This document shows positions 12,775 to 25,700 of a stretch of DNA of 64,000 nt, in pieces. The DNA is from Nematostella vectensis (lineage: Eukaryota; Cnidaria; Anthozoa; Actiniaria; Edwardsiidae), in the NCBI RefSeq assembly GCF_932526225.1, contig NC_064035.1:10279296-10343295 (forward strand). Reading direction: 5' to 3'. The position numbers and the translations under genes are program-made. The notes beneath the pieces are model-generated. The model had not been told where the DNA came from, made no database searches, and saw only the letters and a list, made by a program, of their open reading frames with translations. Each line of letters opens with the position of its first letter. The first letter of the stretch is position 1.

Positions 12775-15700
12775 TTAGACGGCCTCTGGACTTGTGTTGC
12801 GTTTTAGAAAGAAATCAGTTATTGATCTGCCGCCCTTAACGTTGACTGAATGCAGCTTTGAACTGTTATTCTTTTCTCTGCTGATACTAGGGCAGTCAGT
12901 CCCATTAGTCCTTTCGTATCTGCTCTCGCTGAAACTTTCACTCATGCTTTTCTCATGAGCCCGGGATACGTCGAATTTCTTGCGGCGCTTTATCAGACAG
13001 TAGGCGAGGATTGCGCACAAGAGAATGCAGAGGACGCCAGTGACGATCGCCGCCCCCACTACATCCCCCAGACGGTATCCTACAGGCCTGCGTAAAACAT
13101 CCTCGTCCAAGGATCGTGCGAGGACGCCAGATTCAGTGCCTAGGCAGAAAACAAGCAGTTTGAACGGAAATACTCTTCATTTTTTTATGCCGTACAGAAT
13201 CATATCCCGTACTACACGTTGTCTTATGCTATTGTAGCGGGTTACCTTGTCCATCAAAGTTTAAAGAAAATTAGCCAATCAGGACACCACTTAGGATATG
13301 AGAATCATAGTTTGACACTTTTCCATCAAAGTTTTTTAGTTTTGTCAAGCCAATTTGCTGGTGAAGTCATTGTCAAATAGACGGTACATTTCTCGCATCC
13401 AAAAGATGTCATGGTGGGCACGGTAGCGCGCGTCGCACAACAACAAACTCTTACAGAAGAACTTTTCTGCACGTGGTAATGTGGCTACTTTCACAAAAGA
13501 ACATCTCTGCATGTGGCAATGTGGCTACTTGTTTTTACAGAAGAACATCTCTGAACGTGGTAATGTGAATACTTACTCTTACAGAAGAACATCTCTGCAC
13601 GTGGTAATGTGGCTACTTACTCTTACAGAAGAACATCTCTGCACGTGGTAATGTGGCTACTCACTCTCACAGAAGAACATCTCTGCATGTGGCTACTTGC
13701 TCTTACAGAAGAACATCTCTGAACGTGGTAATGTGAATACTTACTCTTACAGAAGAACATCTCTGCACGTGGTAATGTGGCTACTTACTCTTACAGAAGA
13801 GCATCTCTACACCTGGTAATGTGGCTTAGAGAAGCAAGTCTCGTACTGCACGTGATAATATGGCTACTCACTCTTACAGAAGCATATCTCGTACTGCACG
13901 TTGTCTCGGTTGCAGCGCGTATCGTCCGGATGGGTGTCCCGGCATCGCCGCATTCTGTGCATCAGCCCGACCGGCTGCTTTTGCTCCTCCTCCAGGATGA
14001 ACTTGACAGACAAGTTACATTTGCACGCGGACCACTCGTCCCATCGCAGGTCTGGAACTAAAAGGCAAACGGAATTAGAACAGAATTAAACCATTTTTGC
14101 GGAGGGATTCGTTTTTGTGGAGGGACTCCGCTAAGGGATTCGGAGGAGTCGTAAAAAAAGTTTCGGCGTATTAAGAACAAAGGAATGGAAGAAGTTAGGC
14201 GGAGTAAGGAAATGGATTCGGTGGAGTTAAAACAGGAATGGGAGGATTTCGGGCGGCTTAAAAGGAGACTGGATATACCCCCTCCCAAGGAATACCAGCG
14301 GGGACCCACTCTACCTGGCTGTGAGGTAATGATTGGTGCAAGAGTGGTAGGCATGGTGGGCGTGGTGGTATCGGGACGCGTGACTTGGCACTCCCGCACC
14401 TCGTGGTCCAAGCCTTGACAGGGCTTGTCTGTATCGAAACAAACGCGCTCGCGTCGCTGCATTCCGACAAAGCGGCACTTGGTCCAAACGGACCACAAAG
14501 CCCACACCCCCACGGGAGCCTCAGTTGGAACTGAAAGAGAGATCGATGTTTATACTGATCAAGGTTTGAAATAGTCTTAAAGTGAGTCATATCAAGTCGG
14601 AAAAGTAACATAAAAAACGATATATTTGTAAAAGAACAACGTTTGATCGAATCTATCGATTATGTATGTTATGTCTTACTACCATATCACTATACAGGTA
14701 ATATGGTTTAACAACTTACAAGAAGAAAGAAATTTTAGTTTGATAGATTGAGTAAAAGGATGAAAACGCTTAAACCGTAAAGAAACTGTACACAAGCAAA
14801 GTATTTCAGTTGCAAAACAATGCGTTCCTTTAAGTAAGCCCTCCCCCCTCGCCCCTAGTAAGTACTCACGGTTGCAGATCTCCGCGTTGTACATGCAGTC
14901 GATGCTCTCGGTCTTGGTCAGCTCCAGAGTCATGTTCTGTAGGCTGTAGCCCTTCACCTTACAGGTGTACCTGTGCCGCATGGCCATGTCATCTTTGCCG
15001 ACCACGCCCAATAGCTCGGACGTCAAGTCTAAGCGCTTTTCTAAAGGTAAACACATGTAAGCGCTTTAACATGGTGCCGAATAAAAAAGCTTTACCCATT
15101 TTTTGTGTCCAAGTGCTATTCTTTAATGTGTCCCGAGAGTGTGAACCTTTTTTTTTCAACAATATTTCCTACATTATTGCCATCTGTTTTCTCCTTAAGT
15201 CACTGTGGAAACTAATCAATCTTACAATAAAAGCAGTTTCATTCTTTTCCTTAAAATAAAGTATAAGATTAAGCTTGGAAGTTTATATTCTCAAATGCTG
15301 TCAGTTTTAAATGATCACAAACAAAACATTTGACCCAAGTCGGAGAAAATAGTTTTACTGTTTACCTTCTAAAGGCACGGTCACAGAGCAGCTGTCAACT
15401 TCCTCCGAGTTCCCTAAACACTTCCGGCCGCCATTACGCGGTGGTGGGTTAACACATGCTCGGGTGCGCACACGAAAACCGCTGCCCTGTGTGACTGAGC
15501 ACTGGCTCCAAGCCGCCCAATTGGTCCATCCACCGTGGATCACTCCTTCCCTTAGCCACGTGGCCTCATCCGCCCACGAACTTCTGTCCACTGCGAATGG
15601 AAATAACTTTTAATGAGTGATGATAGAAGACAATGACAGCCGGCGCATTCACTTACAGAAGCTTTACCAGAGTAACCGGATAGGAATTTGACAGTTGGTA

Positions 15701-16689
15701 CGCAAGCTTAGCGAATGGTGTAACTTGATGTGTCTAAGACTGTGCCTTGCTTAGGTTAGGGATACAGAAAGGTGTGCCTACCTATACATTGCTAAAGGTT
15801 TGGGGTTTGTTTTCCTTAAATGTGCCTACCTTGAGTTTTGGGTCGTGGAAAGGGTGCCTACCCGCAAATTTCTTAAGTTTGAGGATGAGGAAAGTTGTGC
15901 CCTTGGTCTCCCAAGGAGGGAGAATGGTGTACCTCAAACGTTCCTACCCGAACATTGCTTTCGGGTAGGGTGTGGTCACCAGTATATTGCTTGAGGTTCA
16001 GGTCAGGTATAGGTGTATTTTCCCGTACATTGCTTAAGGTTGGGGAATGGTGTACCTCAAACGTTCCTACCCGTACATTACTAAAGACTAGGGTTGTGAA
16101 ATGGTTTGTTTGAGCTTACCTGTACATTCCTTGAGCTGTGCTTGCTCCCCTCGGCATTCACTTGGATCACAAGCGTGACGACACGCGCGGGTGCGACATT
16201 GACACACGTTGTTATCAGGCTGGGTGCATACGCCCCATGCCGACCAGCTCGACCACTTTGCTGTAGACACACATACAGATACATGTTTAAGGTATTGGGA
16301 ACCATACAGAGATAAAGCTGGTAAGCTAGTACGCGGGCAAAAAGAACGATAGGAAAAGGGTACAACAATGAGCCATGGAGGTTCGTAGCAATTATACAAT
16401 CGAGGAACTTTCGTTACCCATGACTCAGAAGTAAAAAAAAACATATCAGTCTCAGGCCCGTACCCAGTCCCTCTCCCCACAATGGCGGAAGGTCCACTTT
16501 CGCTCCTCAATAGACGTGCTATTTGTAGACAATATGAAGCAAAAGCTAGATCACTCTGATATATAGCTAGCTAAATCCGACAATAAACGTCTCGTGGAGA
16601 TACTGCAAAGGCATAAAAAAAAATCTCTTTTTGTTTTTTCGTGGGTGGTCAGATTTTTTATTAAAGAACTCACTCCCCTCCCCCCCCAC

Positions 16690-16720
<31 letters not shown>

Positions 16721-19700
16721 AAGAAAAATCCTGGGTATGGCCCTTAGTCTAGTTAGATCTGTTTACAGAGCTCATTGCACAGTGCATTGTTTGACCCTTC
16801 AAGCCATATTTTCTAGGGGCACCAGTAATTGAACCTGGCTGTCTTCGTGGGACTTATATGGGGTTATAGATTTAGCAGTCTGTAGTGAATGTGTTGAAGT
16901 AAATTCTTCATCCTGTTTATACATGACATATTTACCTTTTGCCACCGGACATCGATTAAGCTCCTGTTCCCAGCTACCTTTGGAACTACAAGTAAAACAT
17001 GATATGCTTTTGAAGTCGTTTTCAAAATAAACACATCAAAGCAAAACAGTACCATTAGTAATACCCTAACCACAATGCAATTCAAGAGTGTGAATGGCGC
17101 CCGCCATTTCATTCCTTTGGAAAATGCCAAGTCACTCAAAGTATCACTTTTCTTCAATTGTTCTTTAAGTTTCCTTCGACACTGACGGTTGTTCTCAATT
17201 ATTAGAAATAAGAAAGGAATGACTCGTGTACATTCTTCAAAGTCTCTTCTACCAGGAAGGAGTGAGGATTGGAGCAGGTCAGGTTTGTTGCGATCCGGAA
17301 TTTCGCCTCGAGTATTTCAGAAGATCTCAGCTTTAGCAAAAGACTTTCTTATATATATTTCAATTTTGTTGTCTCGACAAAAGCATATTCTCAATGGTGC
17401 ACCGAATTACCAAATTCTACAGGAGAGCTATATTTCTACAGTTTATACAGGGGGGGGGGGGGGGGGGGGGGCAACATAAATTAACATGAACAGTGGGGTC
17501 TTATGATTTAAAATAATTGAAAGGTTTTTGGATATATGGTTCTCTCGCCAATTGATTTTCCCGTATGAAGTTCCCGGATGATCGCGCGCGCGCCTAACAA
17601 CCGAATCGCTAAGTAAAGAGAAATGTACCAACATCCTTAAAGTCTTTAGGCGCGAAACTAGAAAAAAGGAGTAAGTCCATACCTCGAATCCCACGGAGTG
17701 CAGGCACTAGCTTCCTTCTTCCAGCCACAATATGGGTCATGTGCGTCCATGCAACTCCTTAAAGTACAGGGCAAAATTAAGATGGTCATTTGTCTCCGCT
17801 GCATCTAATTTTCCGTATCGCCGTAGGTAGATAAGTTATGAGAAAGATCTGCAACTGCAGGGTAGATAGCAACGTGTACACACAAAGAAGGTACTAAATG
17901 CTCGTCAAAAAACGAATAGGTGGTGAGTGCATCGCAACAGGACCGGTCTGTCTCATGCCAGCGAAAAATCACAATATATACGGGAGCAGGAATACTATGT
18001 GCGTTGAGAACAATATGCAGAAAAAAAAAATGCCCCTCTTTGTTATAAATATTTGTTTAAATATACTTTACACAAAATACAATAATACTTTCCCATATCA
18101 GGTGCTTGTCTCACCTTCTATCCGTGTGCTGAGAGCATCGCGCAAGCCGAAGCTTTACAAGCTTACTCTGGGTTGCAACGTAAACAGCATTCTACGAAGA
18201 AAGAGAAATTAAGTGAGATCTCACTGAACGTAAAGAGCATTCTACAAAGAAAGAGAGATTAAATGAGATCTCACTGTTCCCTGCCAATTACCCCCTTTAT
18301 CCCCCCCCCCCCCCCCCCCAAATTATATGCTTCTCTGGAAATAAAGGTATATCCCCTTGCTTGATATTCAAACCCTCAGCCAGACCCCCTCTTCTATCAC
18401 AGGGACTTTATACTCACCATGGCAACATCCAGCCTGAGTGACGTCACGGGCTCGCTGCTACCCTTCTGCTGGGCACAAAGATGCCACAAATCGATTAAAT
18501 TATCATAGACATAGTTCACACACCAGAACAATTACAGTACAGTATGCGCAAATAAGTTTTTATTTATTCATATTAAAATACAAGGAAATAAAACAAGGAA
18601 AGCTAATAAAATAACACCAGTTATTCTGCAGGAAAACATGTAACAGACGTTCGAAAGCGTGTCCTCAAAAAAAGATTATACAATAATAACGATCAACAGT
18701 TGGGAAATGTTGGTCAAATTGACGCAAAAATTGAATATCAAACACCTTTTCAAAATCTCCCCAACCCCTTTCGTTAATAAAAAGGCAAGTAGATGCGGCA
18801 AATGTTGACGATATGGTAAGGGACTGGAACGACAAGCTAATACCACGTGACATGCTTACCGTTGACAATCTAATCTCCTCGATGACGCATGCGCTCTCGT
18901 GACCTTCAGGCGTAAAGAGCTTCAACACGGACCCAGATTCTAAATATCCGAAAAAGACATCAGTTTCATATTTTCGAGTGCTTCAGGTTATAGTATGATA
19001 TTGCTAGTTCTCCTTTCTTTACACAGTTCCCTAAGACGCACATCTAAAACCTACGACGCATTAGGCGATTTTGTAAGCTCGTAAGAGTGAATTCCAATCC
19101 TCGGTAGAAGATCGACAGGTCTCTGTCTATTGCTCGTTCGTCGACTCGTCCGCTACTGTCGATCAAATTCGCTCAAATTCGTTCATACGAGCTTACAAAA
19201 TCGCCTTGTGTGTCCGTAGGCTTAAAGTATGCCGATTCTGATGTTCACATACATCGAATTGTTACCTGTGCCGACGTAAGTCACTAACGCGTTGTTGATA
19301 ACATGTACGGCTACAGAAGAAAACCTAAAACACACAACGAGCACTTGTTTGTCTCTGTCATGACCATTTACTTTTGATCTTAGATTCTTAAAGAAATGAG
19401 AGTCTAGTTGGACGCCATTATCACCATTGTAATAATCATCGTCATCAGCACCACCATCATCATCATTGGCAACAACCATCATCAACCTTTACCACCGCCA
19501 TCATCGCCATAATCATCATAAGCGCCACGCGGGCATCGTAATCATTATAAAGTTGGCGCAAGGTACATCCTCATCGTAATAAGTATCAATCCTCATCGTA
19601 ATCGCCGTATCTGCCTTCTCATACTGTCAAACTCATCATCATGCCTTCTATCATCATCACAATCATTATCATCTTCATCACTGCCCCCACCTGGTGCCAT

Positions 19701-22700
19701 GAATAATGTAGTGCGCTGCTTGTGTCGCCGGTTGCACCGCCTCGGCCATGAGCTGGTAGCGCTTCGAGTCGTCGAACGCAGGTTTTGTGAACAGAGGCGT
19801 AGACATCATCCCCTCAGGAACAAGCTTCCTTTTCCACTCAGGACTGATCGGAACGTGACTGGTATTTTTCACGGTACACTATGAGACAAGCGAGCTCATG
19901 AATACGTGGTCTACACGTGATAAGCACATGATAAGCACGTGATCGGCATATGACTTGTATTTTTCATGGTTTACTATGGGACAAGCGAGCTCATGAATAC
20001 GTGGTCTACACTTGGCAAACACATGATAAGCACGTGATCGGCACATGACTTGTTTTTTTTCATGGTTCACTATGGGATAAGCGAATACAAAATCAGCACG
20101 TGACTTGTATATGTAAAGGACGTGAAAGCGCGTGAATGGAATAATTCACGCTACAAACAGCCAGTGTTTATCAGGGTTAAGCTATGAAAAATTCTCTACA
20201 CGTGATAGGTACATGGTAATCACATGATAGATACATGTCCACGTTAGAAAAGTAATGCTGGTTTGTACAGTCCCAGCATTCAAATAATGTGGCCCTCCCC
20301 AGTTCCGTCATCTACGAGTCAAGCACGTGGGTCTTACGTTAGCGAAGTGATGCTCGTTTGTTTGCACGGACCACTCCCCGGTCTTGTCGTCGCCATATTT
20401 GTAGTCTCCGTTGAAGACACGATTGATCTCGTCAAGTGAGTAGGCGCAGATTGCTGAGCCAGCAACGCCATTACTGCAATCGGTGCAAACAAGTAGTCAG
20501 TATAGAGGCCATATGAAATGAAAGCCTAACGACCCTTTTTCCCAGGCTAACAAACCAAGGCTGCGCGATAAAATAGACTAAAGATCCGCGGTCGTATCAC
20601 TGGTACCGCTCATGTATGAGGCAAGGAGGAGAAGCGGTGGTGGAGGGAAAAGAGGAGACTGGGAGGAGGAGGAGGAGGAGCAGGAGGAGAGGAAGAGGGG
20701 GTGGAGGATAGAAGGGGGAGTAGGAGGAGAGGGGGAGGAGGAGGGGAAGAGGGGGTGGAGGATAGAAGGGGGAGTAGGAGGAGAGGGGGAGGAGGAGGGG
20801 AAGAGGGGGTGGAGGATAGAAGGGGGAGGAGGATAGGAAGACGGGAGTGGAGGAGGAGAGGGGGAGGAGGAGAGGGGGAGGAGGAGGAGGAGGAGGAGGG
20901 GGGGAGATAAGTTAACTTACGGTTGAGTTGTGAAGACAGCATAAAACACGCCTCTGTTTGAATCGAAGAAAACGTCCTCTGCAAAAGCAATGCCACAGGA
21001 GGATGAGACACATATTTTTATTAAACAAAAATAACTGGATAGTGAGGACAAAATTCACATGAATTAGTTGACAACACAGTATAACTAGACCAGAACCATA
21101 GCAGTCACCTAGTACAAATTACGTATGTATTACTTTAGACGTTACTGTAACGCGAATAAGTACTTAGTACTTCAGCGAGTAAAACGTCCGTATAAGGCCA
21201 GCAGTACTTAAGTGGGAGATATATTAAGTGGGAGATAAATTTTCGTATATGGCTATAGCACTTTAGCAAGGAGGTTAAACTTACGAATAAGGTCGTAATA
21301 GGCCGGGTACTCCCCTGTCGTCGAACAGTTGAGCCGTGCTTTATTGAAAGTGACAAATGTGTTCTTCATGACATATTCACTGCCTCCATAGTCACCCTAC
21401 AAATACAATTGTATAGTGAGACCAGGAACAAAGTTTGTATAACTATAAAGTATAAAGGCCAACCCAAACAAACTCTCTGCCAGAAAACAAACGCGTCGCA
21501 TAAACGGATAATATAACAATAAAACACCATAATCTTTTTTTCTCTTTTAATCATATCCATTTGTTCAGACACCGAATTTGTTGAATGGCCAAACTTTATT
21601 TTGGCACCTTCATTTAAAAAAAAAAAATAGTTGCATACCTTACATATCCTCGCCACGCGGGAATATCGTGTTTTCCCACATTTCATGTTTTCGACGGCTG
21701 CTTCACGAAAGAAGAAATACACGTACAGCCCTACGTCGAAACTCGTCACAAACTCCGCATCTGCATAAAACACAATGCAAACGGACAGAAGTTTAAAAGT
21801 ATCCGTTAGTAGAAGCGTCCGCTAACGAAAAAAGCAGACAAGAAAATACGGCGACTGTCAGCTTATGGTATGTGTCCTATTTGGAGCTCACAATTAGGCA
21901 AAATAAAGAGAGAGCACAAACAAGGACATGTTTATTCCAAAAGGTGCTTGTTATCACTTAAGAGATATAATTACAAACATAATGGCACATACCACTAAGC
22001 CACTTGCCGTATACTTGAGATATAATTACAAACATAATGGCACATACCACTAAGCCACTTGCCGTATACTTGAGATATAATTACAAACATAATGGCACAT
22101 ACCACTAAGCCACTTGCCGTATACTTGAGATATAATTACACAAATAATGGCACATACCACTAAGCCACTTGTCGTATACTTGAGATATAATTACAAACAT
22201 AATGGCACATACCACTGAGCCACTTGTCGTATACTTGAGATATAATTACAAACATAATGGCACATACCACTGAGCCACTTGTCGTATACTTGAGATATAA
22301 TTACAAACATAATGGCACATACCACTGAGCCACTTGTCATCCCCACGCAGGGTCCTCAGCATACGATAGCGCCGCTTGAAGTCAAGGCTAAATATGATTG
22401 GTTCCCGCGCTGACCCGTCCATCATCGTGCCTGCGTAGTACCGCCCTTGATCTGATGACGAATTTTACTTAGTCAGTGGATAGCATGAACATTATTTTCG
22501 TGCGCAGTAATTTTCCCTTTTTTTGGGCGTTCATATATCGCTCACTTTGAGTTTTGTTTGTGACTGCTTCCTATCCCTCAACAGTTTTACTGGCAAACCT
22601 GTGGTATCCCAGTCACAAAATGCAACTTTTTTTTTAGATCAGTAGGTAAGGCTATAAAGATGTTTATAGACGGTAAAGGCGGAGAAAAATTGCCTGGTAA

Positions 22701-25700
22701 AGGGTTTTAGACACGGATGATGCGAGCGTAAGAGAAATGGAAGGCTTTGATATTGGCTGGAAGAAGATAGGAGAAAGTTTTCTTTATAACAATAGCTCTC
22801 ATATAGTAGAGGCCATGTTATGGTAAAATATCAGGTGTGATTAATTATAACACTTTAAAGTCTGAAGTTGTGCAGGAATTTCCAAGATTAAGGGGGAAAA
22901 GGAAATTGTTTCGTTTTCAGTTATCAGGAAAATTGACCAACAACATATATACAGTAAAGAAAAAAAAATACGCAATCGACCGCCAGGTCATTGCGTTTAA
23001 AATCGAATCGTATTTCTTCGCATGTCATGCTTGCAAATTTCCAAAAAGACGCCAGAAAATGTCACGCACATGTCAAAAATGTCGTAAACACATCTCGTTT
23101 ACGTCGCTTATGACCGAGACCGATGTTTAATATGCCTGACTCGGCAATGCCCTGAGAAGAGATTACCGACCCAATAGTTACCCCGCAGTGCAGATTCCTT
23201 GGTTGGAGCAAAGAGGAAAACGTTTAACTTGCGGTTGAACTTGCGCCCGATCTACAGCATCTTAGAAGGTGTTGCCTATCTATCTAGTTTCAGTTGCGCA
23301 TCTAGTTTCCAGTCTCCTATCGGCCACGTAGATCGAAAATTTGTGGTTCTTTCAATATATCAAGACGTAAATATTTACCAGTCCAGCTTTCGCCCTCTCT
23401 CTAGTGAATTGTTGAGTAAATCGTGACCCACGGAAACTCATAACGTAGTCTCTTTAAAGTCTCTAAAACCTGATAGCGAATATCTGATAGCAACATTTTC
23501 GCAGCCCTCATCGCTTCCCGGAGCGTTGTATGACTCCAGCCCTGAGGTCTGCGAAGGAGTCTAGATAGCGAACGCTCAATACGTACCTGACATGATACCA
23601 GTGCTCTTGTATCTTGGGCTGTACGGCACCAGGCCCACGCCATCCATATCTTCTCGGAACACGTTGCCATTACTGTCGGTGCCACTAGCAGGCGACAAGT
23701 CACTCAGCTGAAACAGGGACGGATCGGTTAGTAAGGAGGAAAACAGGGACAGATCGGTTAGAAAGGGGGAAAACAGGGACGGATCGGTTAGTAAGGAGGA
23801 AAACAGGGACAGATCGGTTAGAAAGGGGGAAAACAGGGATGGATCTTTTAGCAAGGGGAAAGCTAACGGGTCTCGCAAGGCATATATAGATGGGTATGAA
23901 TCAGTACAAAAGACCGTAGCTGGTCTGAGGTTGTTGCAGTGAGGGCAGCTCCTACCCCTAAAAAAAGACTAGAATTACTTTAAACTTTTGGAGAAAATGA
24001 CGTTTGCCAATACTCAGAAATTAAACCTTGATAAACAAGTCCTTCCCTGCAACTCAGCTCAACTTATGATAGAGAAAAATAAAAGCGTTTTTTTTCTCAC
24101 AAGAGTGTTGAAAAGTTTCTCTTTATGCTCCTTATTTTAGAGGACAAAGACTGAACTGAAAAAAAAATTGAAAGTTGTCTTTACTATGCCTTTCAGGTTA
24201 TACGGTAAATGCCAAGGTGTCAAATAGCTGGTGCCGACCAGTGGGTCCTATTACAATATTTGTCAAATAAATCCTGAGCTGTCAGAAATACTTGCCTCTG
24301 GCTGTCTAAATTCTAAAGAGTTGGCAAATATAATTGCATGTTATTCAACCCCAATGGCTAAGGGATATTTGCCTTTGGCCATCAAACTCTTGTTGGCAAA
24401 TATATATATACATCCATGCTAGTTAACCTAGAAGATGTACATCTTATTAAATACAGTAAGAACTGTGGCTTTAGTAACAATGGAAATGGTTCATATAATT
24501 CTACTAATTCCTATTTATTTAATAATAAATGGTTTGAGTTAAAAGCTTTACTCTGGACTCTTTAAGGAATTGATTTTTGTGTATACAAGGTACTCAGGGT
24601 AGAACTGAAATTAGAAGTATTTAAAAATGTATATATATATATTTTAATTTGGTTTGGTTAGATTATTTATTATTTTCTTGAGAAATCTTTGTATCACAGT
24701 TTATTTTCGAAAAATTCGACAGCTGCGCAATAAATTTTGTATTGGGGGATGAAGAGAGGCATGTTTTGACAATTTTGACTGCTTTTCTTTTTTGCAGTTA
24801 TCCATGAAATTGTTGGGCATACAAGAGTTCCATCCAAAGATCCCCCCCTTTTCCTGCTTCCTATCATCCCTGTAAAAAGAAACTCACTTTAATCCATTTA
24901 CAGGTAGGGGTGTAAGCATTTGTTCCACAGGTAAAGAGTCTCCCTTGGTATGGCTGCAGAACGAGGATGTAGTTATAACATTCCTCCTGCAAAGAAAGCA
25001 CAATCATGAAAATGGCTGGAGTGGCATGTTATACCACAGTGTCATCCAACAAAGAGCAAAGAGTTACACATAGAGCAAACCTGGTATTGGTAACAGTTAC
25101 AAGATGGGAAATGATAGGATGTGTTTCAACTGGAAGGGGAACAGGGGGACAATCATCCATTATTATACAACAACACTATTCATTCTTTACCAGCATAAGG
25201 CTAGGTGCAATGTAATTTCTGGGAAGTCACAGAACAACCATACCACTCACCTTTGGTCTACGAGATTGGGTGCAGAATCTGACATTTTCTTTAGATGGTT
25301 CCCACTTCAACACCTAAAGAACAAAACAAATAAGAATTAGCGTAATAAAAAAATAGTTCAATGATACAAATAAGAATGAGTTAAGAGTGCTTCTCTAGAG
25401 GGAAAGAGAACGATCAAGAAACATAATGTACCCCCTAAAACACCACCTAAAAATATATGAGGCCCCATTTTGACCCCTGATATGAAATATAATGGCATCT
25501 CTATCAGATCGACATGGGAAGAACCACCTCCCCCCCAGGACAGAACTAGGGCTGAAAAAATTAACATATTTGTACCTACCTTAAATGATGAGAAATTTCC
25601 GAGATCAATCTGTATAATAAGGTTTCTATAAAAAAGGTTAAGCATTTTTTAGTATGAAAAGATGAGTTCCTACATCAACCTATATACTGTAATAAGGTTT

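Noticed and set aside
20610..21011. Proline/serine-rich and glycine/glutamate-rich frames on both strands
   Set aside because: They are products of the GGA/TCC array in a semaphorin intron.
23576..23878. A 100-residue frame spanning the 30-bp array and exon 6 as one exon
   Set aside because: The acceptor at 23708 gives the exact phase after exon 5 and matches semaphorin domain length; the array part has no sema similarity.
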